A DNA stretch of 38,922 nucleotides from Gammaproteobacteria bacterium (GCA_029882995.1 JAOUJV010000011.1:1-38922), one strand, 5' to 3'. Shown: positions 10,131-22,286, counted from the first letter of the stretch. Numbers and translations are program-made. The notes: a model not told the origin generated them from the sequence alone.

Positions 10131-10808
10131 GTGACTGAACCGCCAAAACGCCTCATCGACCTGCTTCTCAAGCCCTCCCTGCTCTGGCAGGCTATGCGTG
10201 AATACTTCACTTTGAAGCAGCTTTCACGACTGGAACCCGTCAAGAATCGCGATTCCCTCACGCAATTTTTAAATACACGTGCCAGCTTCGTTGCACAGAC
10301 CTCTCTGTATGGTTATTTACGCACTCGCGCCGGTATGCGTTATCCGGAACTTTTTGAGGATGATGATTTTGTCAATTCCATCAATATCGCAAAATGGCAA
10401 ATATGGCTCGACTGCCTGTCAGATCTGACAATCTATTGCGGCGGGTTATTAATGCGTCATCCGGATGTCAGCGAAACAACTGTATCAAGCCTGATGGAAG
10501 ATATCGTTGAGAATATTCTGGCAGAAACAGGAATACCGCAGGATGCAGGTGAAAAATTTTCGATATCCGCCAACCATGTTCGCCAGCGTGTAGCAACGTG
10601 TGACTGGAAAACGGTTACTGACGATGAGCAACCTTTCTCTGACAGTCCGCCATCTCTCGTACGCTGGGCTCCCATTATTGATGAACTTAAACAACTGGAT
10701 GAAGATATTGTAATTAACTCTGTACGCTTTCGTTGGCAAAAGGTACGGCGTGAAATAAGACGTGCACTTGATACAACGGCTGTTCTTAATGACATAGCAC
10801 CTGCCTGA
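10131..10808 (+). CDS. Conserved hypothetical protein (track start 10059; GTG at 10131 preferred)
   Basis: Internal frame begins V/MTEPPKRLIDLLLKPSLLWQAMREYFTLKQLSRLEPVKNRDSLTQFLNTRASFVAQTSLYGYLRTRAGMRYPELF; the upstream 24 codons look non-coding. Lies beside the DUF294/symporter locus. Confidence 0.75.
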   Translation: MTEPPKRLIDLLLKPSLLWQAMREYFTLKQLSRLEPVKNRDSLTQFLNTRASFVAQTSLYGYLRTRAGMRYPELFEDDDFVNSINIAKWQIWLDCLSDLTIYCGGLLMRHPDVSETTVSSLMEDIVENILAETGIPQDAGEKFSISANHVRQRVATCDWKTVTDDEQPFSDSPPSLVRWAPIIDELKQLDEDIVINSVRFRWQKVRREIRRALDTTAVLNDIAPA

Positions 10809-10823
10809 AACTGATAGCCATTT

Positions 10824-12923
10824 CTAGTTTGATATAAGACTTTGTATTTGCCCTACCATCGTATCCAGATGGCGTAATTCATGCAGTAAACGGGAATATT
10901 GCCTGCGACTGAATTGCTTAATCTCAACGCTGCTATTCACCGGAAGTCCTTCATTAATATCCTGAATTTGTTGTTTGAGAATCAAAGATAACAGCTCCTT
11001 GTGCAGCTCAATCAATCGCGCAGTATCTCCTTCCGATAGCCTGCCGCTGGCCAATACATCCCGTAATCGCTCCGGAGTAGCACGCGAAACAGAACCAATT
11101 CGGATAGCAAGCGTACGCGCAAAACTGACTAACGGTAATAATCCATCCCGTTTCAGATCAAGGCGTCCCTCTGACAGCTTCAGACGACCAAACAAGCTAA
11201 AGCGCGGTGCAACAGACTGTACCGAATGTGCCAAAAGATTGGTGAATGCATGTGATTTTGCGGCCAGTGCTATCGCTTGCTGGTGCAATTGACGTGCAAG
11301 TTCCGCACTGCCCGCGACCGGCACCATATCGAAAAAGATATCCACACTTAATAAGTCTTCAGGATGTGCACGACTTACCCAATTGCCGACACGCTCTTGC
11401 CATTCCTCAACACTGCCACGCCATTGACGGCTCGATACCATAACATTGCCTGTACACAACGGCAGACCGGCACCGTCCAGCATCTCGGCAAGATAAGTAC
11501 CGAACTGTGCAAACCAGTCATCATCCTCTTTTGTTCCAGTATGAATCAAGGCATTGTCCTGATCGGCACTTAACAGGCTTTCTGCCCGGCCTCCCGAACC
11601 CAATACCATGACACACCAATCTGCCGGTGGCTTGTCTTTACCTTCCGCTTCCATTCGTTCCATACACAATTGGGTTGCGCGGCCGGTTAATGCCTGTAAT
11701 TCACTGGCAATCACGCGCGCCACATCGGTACCATCCAGATCCTCAGTCACCAGACGCGCTGCAATTGAAGTCACTCGTGCATAGGCATCTGCAAGCGTGG
11801 CCGTATCATGTGCCACCTGCAATGCATCACTAAGCATGTGTGGGCCACGTGCACGATAGCGTAACAAGTCACGTTGTGAGATAACTCCCACAGGCAGGCT
11901 GTTGTCATCCACCACACACAAGTGACTTACAGATAACCGATCCATACGTGCCAGTGCACGATATAAAATTTCATTCTGATGCATACACTGCACCGGTGTA
12001 CTCATGATTTGACTTGCCGGTGTATTGTCCAAATCAAAACGTGCATCTGCCATCACACGTAATAAATCATTCTCGGTAATGATCCCTTTTTGTTTTGTAC
12101 CTTCATCTGAAATTAATAAACAACCAATGCGATTCTTCATCATGGTTTTTGCAGCGGTACGCAATGATGCACCGGATTCAAGTATCTTTGGGGGTTGTGT
12201 CATGACATCTGCCAGGCGATGTTCAAACACATAACTGTCAATACGAGATGTTGCTGTCAGAGTCGATGAAACCAGTCCATCCGGCGGAGATAACCAGCCC
12301 GACTGTATCTGCTGTAAAATCAGATCCTGACGTTGATTGGAAAGTGTCAGTGCCTCACCCAAGGTCCGGATATCCCTTTCACGTAACAAAGCAATCAGTT
12401 TGATCCATGACTGTGCTGCGGCCAGACAATCACCCATTGCAGTATGACGATCCTGAATCACAACACCCAGAAAATCAGTAACAGATTCCAGTGACAATTC
12501 CGGCAGTGTCGGCTTCAGTGCACCAACTAACTGACTCACATCAAGAATGGTTGGTTCATGCCAGACAAGACCATTGCGTGCAAATTCATGGCGCAATATC
12601 GCAATATCAAATGCAATGTGCTGACCCACAACAACACGGCCGGCCATGGCGGTCTTTAAATGTTCAGCAACCTCGATAAAACGTGGTGCATCTACTACAT
12701 CCTGATCAAATATTTTATGAATAGCCGATGATGTGGCGGGAATGGGCATACCCGGGTTGAGCAAATGATTTAACTGCGGCTGGCCGATAATGGTATCGCC
12801 CTGCATCCCGGTAGCCCCGATTTGTATTACACGATCATTTTTAACATCCAGTCCGGTAGTTTCCAGATCCAGTACCAGAACAGGCAAGGCAATAAGTGGA
12901 GTGTGGGAAGGTGGTGGTAACAT
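10824..12923 (-). CDS. Multidomain protein: DEDD 3'-5' exonuclease + CBS pair + DUF294 nucleotidyltransferase-like
   Basis: VLVLDLETTGLDVKNDRVIQIGA (Exo I), HTAMGDCLAAAQSWIKL (Exo III), two CBS repeats (IGCLLISDEGTKQKGIITENDLLRVMAD; VSHLCVVDDNSLPVGVISQRDLLRYRA), VLGSGGRAESLLSADQDNALI (NT motif). Confidence 0.9.
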   Translation of the reverse strand: MLPPPSHTPLIALPVLVLDLETTGLDVKNDRVIQIGATGMQGDTIIGQPQLNHLLNPGMPIPATSSAIHKIFDQDVVDAPRFIEVAEHLKTAMAGRVVVGQHIAFDIAILRHEFARNGLVWHEPTILDVSQLVGALKPTLPELSLESVTDFLGVVIQDRHTAMGDCLAAAQSWIKLIALLRERDIRTLGEALTLSNQRQDLILQQIQSGWLSPPDGLVSSTLTATSRIDSYVFEHRLADVMTQPPKILESGASLRTAAKTMMKNRIGCLLISDEGTKQKGIITENDLLRVMADARFDLDNTPASQIMSTPVQCMHQNEILYRALARMDRLSVSHLCVVDDNSLPVGVISQRDLLRYRARGPHMLSDALQVAHDTATLADAYARVTSIAARLVTEDLDGTDVARVIASELQALTGRATQLCMERMEAEGKDKPPADWCVMVLGSGGRAESLLSADQDNALIHTGTKEDDDWFAQFGTYLAEMLDGAGLPLCTGNVMVSSRQWRGSVEEWQERVGNWVSRAHPEDLLSVDIFFDMVPVAGSAELARQLHQQAIALAAKSHAFTNLLAHSVQSVAPRFSLFGRLKLSEGRLDLKRDGLLPLVSFARTLAIRIGSVSRATPERLRDVLASGRLSEGDTARLIELHKELLSLILKQQIQDINEGLPVNSSVEIKQFSRRQYSRLLHELRHLDTMVGQIQSLISN

Positions 12924-12952
12924 GCTGGTTACACAATATACTCCTGCAAATG

Positions 12953-13309
12953 TCAGTTCACAAACTGCCTGATGATCCAGGTAACACCCTGTGCAACTTC
13001 ACTTTCGAGTGGAAAGGATAACATCCCCATCACCGAATACCCCAGTAACCAGGGCATAACATAAAACCGTGCCATATAAAAAAACCACGCTACATATAAA
13101 GGCACCATTATCTCGACAAGAAAACCAGGCGTAATCGGTCTAAAAACCTTTATCAGGGGATCAGTAACGCGAATAAAAAAACGTGAGAAGAAGAACCGGC
13201 TCTCTTCCGGTAAAAAAAGCCGCATCCCAAAACGCCCGATCAATGTCCACATGACAACACCAAGCGCATAATCAATAACAATCACCCATAAGGGAAATGC
13301 TTCTGTCAT
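12953..13309 (-). CDS. Small membrane protein, YggT-like
   Basis: 118 aa, hydrophobic; RVTDPLIKVFRPITPGFL resembles the YggT DPLxxPxRRxxP pattern. Confidence 0.55.
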   Translation of the reverse strand: MTEAFPLWVIVIDYALGVVMWTLIGRFGMRLFLPEESRFFFSRFFIRVTDPLIKVFRPITPGFLVEIMVPLYVAWFFYMARFYVMPWLLGYSVMGMLSFPLESEVAQGVTWIIRQFVN

Positions 13310-13362
13310 TCAAATACCTTGTCTAGTTAAATATAATTCTAGTTTAACAACTTATCAGTACA

Positions 13363-13392
13363 CAAAAAAATACCGGGGCGAAAACGCCCCGG
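13363..13392 (-). terminator. Rho-independent terminator downstream of the symporter gene
   Basis: CCGGGGCG-aaaa-CGCCCCGG; minus-strand reading continues TATTTTTTTG. Located just after the 13410 stop. Confidence 0.92.
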
Positions 13393-13409
13393 CATTGATC
13401 TTCTAACGG

Positions 13410-15236
13410 TTAGTGGCTTGCACCAAGTACCGTTTCACCTTTCGGTATACGTATTTCATCAACCATGGCTTGTGTTTCAGCATCCGGCGCCTTGGTCATC
13501 AGGGTGACAACCACCATTGCCACCAGACTTGCTGTTGCTCCGACAATACCAAAACGCAAATGGTCAAGCTCAAACCAGGGTGCCATACCGACAAACTTCA
13601 CCTGATACAAATACCATGATCCAACACCCAGACCGACAGCCATACCGGCAATTGCACCCGCACGATTGGCGCGCTTCCACCAGACACCGAGTACCAGCGG
13701 GAAGAACAAACCGGACATGGCAAAACAGAACGCCCATGCCACTGCACCAAGAATACCGGTGAGTTTCATACTCGCCACAAATGCACCCAATGCACCAATC
13801 ACTATCAGTAACACGCGGGCCACGATCAGGCGTTTTCTGGTTTCTGCTTTAGGGTCGATGATCTTGTAGTACAAATCATGTGACAAGGCATTTGCTATCG
13901 CCAGCAACAAACCATCTGCTGTAGACATCGCTGCTGCCATACCACCGGCTGCCACCAGACCGGAAATGACATAAGGCAGACCGGCAATTTCCGGTGTTGC
14001 CAACACAACGATATCTGCTCGCATGAAGAACTCGTTCAGCTGCACTATCCCATCCCCGTTGGCATCAACAATCGCCAACATCTTCACATCATGCCATTTC
14101 TGCACCCAATCCAGCGCCATGACATCCTGCAACGACTTACCGATGATACTGGTTGCCAGATTCGGATCCAGAATCTGCAACTTGGTAAATGTAGCCAGAG
14201 CCGGTGCTGTGAAATACAGCAGGAAAATAAAGAATAACGACCATGCAACCGAGTTACGTGCTGAACGTACAGAACGCGTTGTGAAATAACGCATCAGAAT
14301 ATGCGGCAAGGAAGCGGTACCCAGCATCATACATGCTGCCAATGTAACAAACTTCCACGCATCTCCCGCCGAAGCATGGGCAACCGACAATGCCTTCAAG
14401 CCCGGAAAGTCAGCAGGGGCATTCACTGCCTCAAGCGCACCCAATCTCAACGCCGCTTCCAGTTCACCAATACGCGCTACTGCATCACCATAGGAGAACT
14501 GCGGTATCATTCCAAAATTCTGTTTATTTGACATCCAGAACACCGGTACCAGATAGGCAATAATCAGTACGATGTACTGAGCAACCTGTGTCCAGGTCAC
14601 CGCTCGCATTCCCCCCAGCATGGCGCACAACAAAATACCGACTAAACCAAACCAGACACCCATTTCAAACGGTATCTGCAAGGCACGTGCTGCAATGGTA
14701 CCCGTCGCATTGATCTGTGCAGTTACATAAGTGAATGAGGCAACAACCAGTACCAGCACAGCGAGCAGGCGTGCAAAGTTACCTCCGTAACGTGTACCGA
14801 TGAAATCAGGTACTGTGTAACAACCAAATTTGCGCAGGTACGGTGCCATTAATACTGCTACCAGTACATAACCACCAGTCCAGCCCACAACAAATGCGAG
14901 ATAACCATGACCACCCATGTATATCCCGCCTGCCATGGCGACAAAGGAAGCACCTGACATCCAGTCCGCTGCCGTTGCCATACCATTGAATACCGGTGGC
15001 ACCTGTCGACCTGCTACATAATAGGCATCCACCTGCATGGTGCGTGACAACCAGCCAATGGTGGCATAGATAATAATGGTGAAGGAAACAAACAGGATAC
15101 CAATCGTATCTGCACTGACTCCGTTTTGTTCCAGCACCGCCATCAATAACACGAATATTAAAAAGCCTCCGGTATAGAGGCCATAAATTTTGGGCAGATT
15201 ACTGATGAAATCTCCCTGCATTCTGAATAAGCTCAT
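13410..15236 (-). CDS. Sodium:solute symporter family protein (VC_2705-like, ActP-related)
   Basis: 608 aa multi-TM; MSGASFVAMAGGIYMGGHGYLAFVVGWTGGYVLVAVLMAPYLRKFGCYTVPDFIGTRYG and MSTADGLLLAIANALSHDLYY; adjacent to DUF4212. Confidence 0.93.
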   Translation of the reverse strand: MSLFRMQGDFISNLPKIYGLYTGGFLIFVLLMAVLEQNGVSADTIGILFVSFTIIIYATIGWLSRTMQVDAYYVAGRQVPPVFNGMATAADWMSGASFVAMAGGIYMGGHGYLAFVVGWTGGYVLVAVLMAPYLRKFGCYTVPDFIGTRYGGNFARLLAVLVLVVASFTYVTAQINATGTIAARALQIPFEMGVWFGLVGILLCAMLGGMRAVTWTQVAQYIVLIIAYLVPVFWMSNKQNFGMIPQFSYGDAVARIGELEAALRLGALEAVNAPADFPGLKALSVAHASAGDAWKFVTLAACMMLGTASLPHILMRYFTTRSVRSARNSVAWSLFFIFLLYFTAPALATFTKLQILDPNLATSIIGKSLQDVMALDWVQKWHDVKMLAIVDANGDGIVQLNEFFMRADIVVLATPEIAGLPYVISGLVAAGGMAAAMSTADGLLLAIANALSHDLYYKIIDPKAETRKRLIVARVLLIVIGALGAFVASMKLTGILGAVAWAFCFAMSGLFFPLVLGVWWKRANRAGAIAGMAVGLGVGSWYLYQVKFVGMAPWFELDHLRFGIVGATASLVAMVVVTLMTKAPDAETQAMVDEIRIPKGETVLGASH

Positions 15237-15248
15237 TTTCAGGTCCCC

Positions 15249-15518
15249 TTATTTATCGTCTTCTTCGGCCATACCGAATTCACGGTCAATATTGTCCTGC
15301 TGTTTTACAAATACAAACAGCTGGATCACAAACGCAAACAATGAACCCTGCGCCGCCATGTAATAACCCAACGGAAAGTCCAGAAAACTAATACTGTTTA
15401 AATTGTTTGCGAACCAGTGAACAACGAAAGAAAAGATGAACCAGATAGAAAGATGAATAATCATGAGTGACCGGGTTTTTCTCCAGTGCGCCTCACGCTG
15501 TTGTTGAATATCCGACAT
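15249..15518 (-). CDS. DUF4212 domain-containing small membrane protein
   Basis: AHWRKTRSLMIIHLSIWFIFSFVVHWFANNLNSISFLDFPLGYYMAAQGSLFAFVIQLFVFVKQQDNIDREFGM, typical two-TM partner of these symporters. Confidence 0.92.
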   Translation of the reverse strand: MSDIQQQREAHWRKTRSLMIIHLSIWFIFSFVVHWFANNLNSISFLDFPLGYYMAAQGSLFAFVIQLFVFVKQQDNIDREFGMAEEDDK

Positions 15519-15825
15519 GACTTCCCCCTTTAGGTGGTTGTAGGGATTGAACTCTTGTCCTTATTGTTTTTTTCTCCCTTAAGAGCACCAGCAACAGCAA
15601 GATACCGGAATACAGCAAGTGTAGAATCTACCCTGTTGTTTCAATCTCGTCAAATAAGTCTGTACTATTTGGACGCATAAAATTTTTACAACAAATCAGG
15701 CTTATTCAAATGGTGAAATAGAGAAATAATGATGCGGAAAATACTTAATTAGTAAAAATTAATATACTAATATGAATGGCAATAACCATTTTTCAGGCAG
15801 GTATTTTTTACGGAGTGACAAAAAA

Positions 15826-16611
15826 TTAATGTAATGTTGAGTGTGCAAAAAAGATCACAATAACACCGGCAGCAATCAATGAGATCTGTTTTGCTGTTGC
15901 GCTCGCTTCAGCGTGTTTATGCAATCCGGGAATCAAATCGGCGACTGCAATGTAGATGAAGCTCGCTGCCGCAACTGCCAGCACATAAGGAACGATATGT
16001 TCGGCACCACTCAGACTGTAATAGGCAATGATGCCGCCAATCACTGTACCGAGTGTGGAAAGTAGATTAAAGAACAATGCCTTTGCGCGACTAAAGCCAC
16101 TGTGTAGCAGAACAGCAAAATCCCCGACTTCCTGTGGAATTTCATGTGTTGCAACCGCAACAGCGGTGACAATACCCAAATCAATGTCTGTCATGAAGGC
16201 TGCAGCAATTAAAATTCCATCAACAAAGTTATGCATGGCATCGCCAATCAACACCATGGAACCGGCGGCATGATTATGATCATGGGTTTGGGTTTCAGTG
16301 CCGTGCGCTTCACAAGTCTCATGATGACAGTGACGCCATAACAATACTTTTTCCAGGAGGAAAAAGGCCAGCACACCCAATAGTATGGTCAAACCGATTT
16401 CATGCACTTCCGGTGCATCAGGTGCAGTAATTGCATGTGGTAACAAGGCAAGAAATGCCGCCCCCAGCAATGCACCTATCGCAAAACTGACAAAGTGAGG
16501 CAGATTATTAATCCGTACCCTTTCCGGTAATAATAAAAATACCGAAGCAGCCAACACACTGAGTATTCCACCCAGCAAACAAAAAATAATAATCCAGCTT
16601 AATAACGGCAT
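15826..16611 (-). CDS. ZIP family metal transporter
   Basis: DAMHNFVDGILIAAAF and ATHEIPQEVGDFAVLLHSG metal-site motifs; His-rich loop CHHETCEAHGTETQTHDHNH. Confidence 0.95.
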   Translation of the reverse strand: MPLLSWIIIFCLLGGILSVLAASVFLLLPERVRINNLPHFVSFAIGALLGAAFLALLPHAITAPDAPEVHEIGLTILLGVLAFFLLEKVLLWRHCHHETCEAHGTETQTHDHNHAAGSMVLIGDAMHNFVDGILIAAAFMTDIDLGIVTAVAVATHEIPQEVGDFAVLLHSGFSRAKALFFNLLSTLGTVIGGIIAYYSLSGAEHIVPYVLAVAAASFIYIAVADLIPGLHKHAEASATAKQISLIAAGVIVIFFAHSTLH

Positions 16612-16623
16612 TGTCTTTTATAC

Positions 16624-17355
16624 TTATTCAATCCAGATCAAACTCGCCATCCGACCAGTCTTTCCATCACGACGATAGGAATAGAAGCGCACACTATCAC
16701 TATAGGTGCATTCGCCACCACCAAAAACCTGTGTCACACCTTTTGTTGCCAGACGCTGTCTGGCCAATTCATACAAATCCGCCAACCAGTGGCCAGGCTT
16801 GCTGGCTCTGAATGCAGATTCAGCCTGCACATTGTTGCGCAAGAAAATATCACGCACTTCATCGCTGATTTCAAAGACTTCCGGACCAATGGCAGGACCA
16901 AGCCAGGCTAGAATATTCTCATTCTGTTCGGCTAATGCATCAATTGTGGCCTCAAGCACACCCTCGGCGAGTCCGCGCCAGCCAGCATGAGCGGCCGCCA
17001 CTTTACTGCCAGCACGGTTACAAAACAAGACTGGCAGACAATCCGCGGTCATTACCGAGCATACAACCTTATTATTACCGGTATAACTGGCATCAGCCCT
17101 GTGATCTGTCTCAATCGCCGCATCAATCACACGCACACCATGTACTTGTTCCAGCCACACCGGTTCTGCAGGCAAGGCCAACACCTCTTTTAACAATTGA
17201 CGGTTTTGCCTGACGGATTCAGGCTCATCTTCAACATGGCTGGCAATATTAAATCCACCATATGGTGACTGACTAACACCACCAATGCGCGTGGTCACAG
17301 CAGATTTTATATTTCTCGGTGCTGGCCAATCAGGGAAAATAAATTCAGGCTTCAT
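16624..17355 (-). CDS. pgeF: YfiH-type purine nucleoside phosphorylase / multicopper polyphenol oxidase-fold protein
   Basis: VWLEQVHGVRVID, VMTADCLPVLFC, AAAHAGWRGLAEGVLE. Confidence 0.94.
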   Translation of the reverse strand: MKPEFIFPDWPAPRNIKSAVTTRIGGVSQSPYGGFNIASHVEDEPESVRQNRQLLKEVLALPAEPVWLEQVHGVRVIDAAIETDHRADASYTGNNKVVCSVMTADCLPVLFCNRAGSKVAAAHAGWRGLAEGVLEATIDALAEQNENILAWLGPAIGPEVFEISDEVRDIFLRNNVQAESAFRASKPGHWLADLYELARQRLATKGVTQVFGGGECTYSDSVRFYSYRRDGKTGRMASLIWIE

Positions 17356-18304
17356 TGTCTTTTCTTAACACATCCAGTAACTGTGTCATGTCTTCCGGTA
17401 ATGGTGACTGCCATGACATTTCATCACCGGTTTCCGGATGTTGTATGGTCAGTTGTGCGGCATGCAGGGCTTGTCTCTTAAAATTGCGCAACATTTCCCT
17501 GAGTTCTTCATTACAGCCTTTAGGTAATTGCAGACGCCCACCATAAACAGGATCACCCACCAACGGATAATGAATATGCATCATGTGCACACGAATCTGA
17601 TGTGTGCGTCCGGTTTCAAGTTGCACCCTGATATGGGTGTGGGAACGAAAACGTTCTATCACGCGGTAATGACTGACCGCCGTTTTACCATTACTCACTA
17701 CGGCCATGCGTTTACGGCTTTTGGGATGACGTCCCAATGGTGCATCCACACTACCACCGGCAGTCATGGTACCAACCGTCACGGCTTCATATTCACGTTT
17801 TACTGTTCTGGCCTGTAATTGTTCTACCAGTGAAGTCTGTGCCTTTAAAGTACGTGCCACTACCATTAAGCCACTGGTGTCTTTATCCAGTCGATGCACA
17901 ATACCGGCACGAGGCACATGTTGTAATTCCGGATCATAATTCAACAAGGCATTGAGTACAGTTCCTGCCCGGTTACCGACTGCGGGATGAACAACCATGC
18001 CAGCCGCCTTGTTAATAACAATAATGGACTTGTCTTCATACACAATTTCAATTGGCAGTGATTCTGCCTCCCAGTCACCGGCGGGCTCCAGTTCGGCTTC
18101 GATAGTGACCTGTTCCCCTCCTTTCACCTTGTCCTTGGGGCGCCATTTACCACTTTCGCCATCCAGTAATACCTGCCCAGCCTTAATCCATTGCTGTAGA
18201 CGGCTGCGAGAATAATCCGGAAACAGCTCTGCCAGTACGGTATCCAGACGCTTGTCGGCCATTTCTTCGGGAATTTGGGCTGTGAGATGGATAGTTTCCG
18301 GCAT
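17345..18304 (-). CDS. rluD: 23S rRNA pseudouridine synthase RluD
   Basis: S4 domain N-terminus, GIVHRLDKDTSGLMVVAR catalytic motif, HQIRVHMMHIHYPLVGDPVYGGR. Confidence 0.96.
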   Translation of the reverse strand: MPETIHLTAQIPEEMADKRLDTVLAELFPDYSRSRLQQWIKAGQVLLDGESGKWRPKDKVKGGEQVTIEAELEPAGDWEAESLPIEIVYEDKSIIVINKAAGMVVHPAVGNRAGTVLNALLNYDPELQHVPRAGIVHRLDKDTSGLMVVARTLKAQTSLVEQLQARTVKREYEAVTVGTMTAGGSVDAPLGRHPKSRKRMAVVSNGKTAVSHYRVIERFRSHTHIRVQLETGRTHQIRVHMMHIHYPLVGDPVYGGRLQLPKGCNEELREMLRNFKRQALHAAQLTIQHPETGDEMSWQSPLPEDMTQLLDVLRKDNEA

Positions 18305-18362
18305 CAGTTCAAGTCAGTGTATTTCGTGTATAATCAATCGCTAAACAACAAGGGTATCTCAA

Positions 18363-19148
18363 TTGATGCTTGATATGAAAAAAATTATCGTTTTATTGCT
18401 CCTGACCTCACTCTTTACCGGCTGCGGCATGTTGCCGGAAGAAATCGATGAAACCAAGGACTGGCCGCCCAGCCGGCTCTATTCCGAAGGCAAAGCAGCA
18501 ATGCAAGAGGAAGATTATGAGCTCGCACTGGCATTATTTGGTGCGATTGAGTCCCGTTATCCCTATGGCCGCTATGCTCAGCAGGCTCAAATGGAAACTG
18601 CCTTCACCTATTATAAATATGAAGAACCGGAAGCGGCAGTGGCTGCCTGTGATCGGTTCATACGATTGCATCCACGTCACCCGAATGTGGATTATATGTA
18701 TTACCTGAAAGGACTGGTCAATTTTGAGCGTGATCGTGGTTTTCTGGATCGCTATTTGCCACAGGATCCCACTCATCGTGATCCGGGATCTGCACGCCAG
18801 TCGTTTTATGATTTTGCCGAACTGGTCAGAAAATTTCCTAATAGCAAGTATTCCAAGGACGCTATCGCACGTATGCGTTATTTGAGAAATAATCTGGCAC
18901 AGTATGAAGTCAATGTTGCAGACTATTACATACGCCGTGGTGCTTATGTAGCAGCAGTGAATCGAGCCAAATATGTAGTTGAGAATTTCCCCAATACACC
19001 AGCTCGTGATAATGCACTGGGTATCATGGCTTTAGGTTACAAGATTTTAAACATGGATGACTTGTCATCAGATGCATTACGCGTTCTGACTAAAAATAAT
19101 CCGGATCATCCTGCGATAGAAGAAGTCATTAATTTTAAATTTCAGTAA
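18363..19148 (+). CDS. bamD: Outer membrane protein assembly factor BamD
   Basis: Lipoprotein signal LLLLTSLFTGCG, TPR-like repeats, LALFGAIESRYPYGRYAQQAQMETAFTYYKYEEPEAAVAACDRFIRLHPRHPNVDYMYYLKGL. Confidence 0.96.
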   Translation: MMLDMKKIIVLLLLTSLFTGCGMLPEEIDETKDWPPSRLYSEGKAAMQEEDYELALALFGAIESRYPYGRYAQQAQMETAFTYYKYEEPEAAVAACDRFIRLHPRHPNVDYMYYLKGLVNFERDRGFLDRYLPQDPTHRDPGSARQSFYDFAELVRKFPNSKYSKDAIARMRYLRNNLAQYEVNVADYYIRRGAYVAAVNRAKYVVENFPNTPARDNALGIMALGYKILNMDDLSSDALRVLTKNNPDHPAIEEVINFKFQ

Positions 19149-19187
19149 GTCCCTTCGCCTTTAAGCAGGAAGGACAATGAAATTTTT

Positions 19188-21214
<2,027 letters not shown>

Positions 21215-21270
21215 ATTAAATATTATTGCTTGTGGAAGATATTGTACCGTAAGTTATGATTTACGCTGGA

Positions 21271-21412
21271 TTAAACCCATCAAGCGGATGATGGCAAGGC
21301 GCAAATCTGTGAAAAAACGGAGTTTACACGCTAGTAAATGAGCACCCAATATACGGGCACCCGTATTTTGAACAGATTTGCAACACCGCCAGCGCCGCTT
21401 TGAGGGGTTTAA
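21271..21412. repeat. 142-bp imperfect palindrome with two nested internal inverted repeats (MITE/extragenic-repeat-like)
   Basis: Left arm TTAAACCCATCAAGCGG...GCGCAAATCTGTGAAAAAACGG mirrors the reverse complement of the right arm TTAAACCCCTCAAAGCGG...TTGCAAATCTGTTCAAAATACGG; inside are TTTAC-acgcta-GTAAA and ATACGGG-ca-CCCGTAT. Confidence 0.85.
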
Positions 21413-21416
21413 GACA

Positions 21417-22286
21417 TTACTGGAAGAATTCCAGCATTCTCTCACCTATATCTGCCGGCGATTTCGCAACCGAGACTTCAGCCTTTTCAAGAGCCGAGAC
21501 CTTATCACGTGCCTTGCCCTTGCCACCTGAGATAATCGCACCGGCATGTCCCATGCGTTTACCGGGAGGTGCAGTCATGCCGGCAATATAGGCCACCACT
21601 GGCTTGCGCACATTGGATTTAATATATTCAGCCGCCGCTTCCTCATCCGTGCCGCCAATTTCGCCAACCATAATAATGCCCTTGGTCTGTCGATCTTCTT
21701 CAAACATTTCCAGACAATCAATAAAGCTCAAACCATGAATCGGGTCGCCGCCGATCCCCACACACGTACTCTGACCAAGACCGGCGATGGTGATTTGATT
21801 AACAGCTTCATAAGTCAACGTACCGGAACGCGACACAATCCCGATATTTCCCTGCTTATGAATAAAGCCGGGCATGATACCAATCTTGCATTCACCAGGA
21901 GTAATGATGCCAGGACAGTTTGGTCCAATTAGCACAGCATCATTTGATTTGATCGCTGCCTTCGCACGTAACATATCCTGTGTCGGGATACCTTCGGTGA
22001 TACACACGATCACCTTAATACCAGCATCAGCCGCTTCAAGGATAGAATCTGCGGCATAGGCTGCCGGTACATAAATAACACTGGCCTCAGCGCCCGCTTG
22101 GTCTACCGCTTCACGTACCGTGTTAAACACAGGACGATCAAGATGTGTCTGTCCGCCCTTACCCGGGGTTACACCACCAACCAGCTTGGTGCCGTATTCA
22201 ATCATTTGTTCAGAGTGGAATGTGCCTTGCTTGCCGGTATAACCCTGCACAATGACTTTGGTTTTTTTGTTAACAAGTATGCTCAT
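21417..22286 (-). CDS. sucD: Succinate-CoA ligase subunit alpha
   Basis: [57 protein letters not shown]. Confidence 0.98.
   Translation of the reverse strand: MSILVNKKTKVIVQGYTGKQGTFHSEQMIEYGTKLVGGVTPGKGGQTHLDRPVFNTVREAVDQAGAEASVIYVPAAYAADSILEAADAGIKVIVCITEGIPTQDMLRAKAAIKSNDAVLIGPNCPGIITPGECKIGIMPGFIHKQGNIGIVSRSGTLTYEAVNQITIAGLGQSTCVGIGGDPIHGLSFIDCLEMFEEDRQTKGIIMVGEIGGTDEEAAAEYIKSNVRKPVVAYIAGMTAPPGKRMGHAGAIISGGKGKARDKVSALEKAEVSVAKSPADIGERMLEFFQ

Noticed and set aside
15760-15800. AATGG...CCATT hairpin near the ZIP gene end as a terminator
   Set aside because: Short AT-rich stem with no T-run in the direction of ZIP transcription.
16300-16360. His-rich loop in the ZIP transporter as an unusual feature
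   Set aside because: His-rich cytoplasmic loops are typical of the ZIP family.
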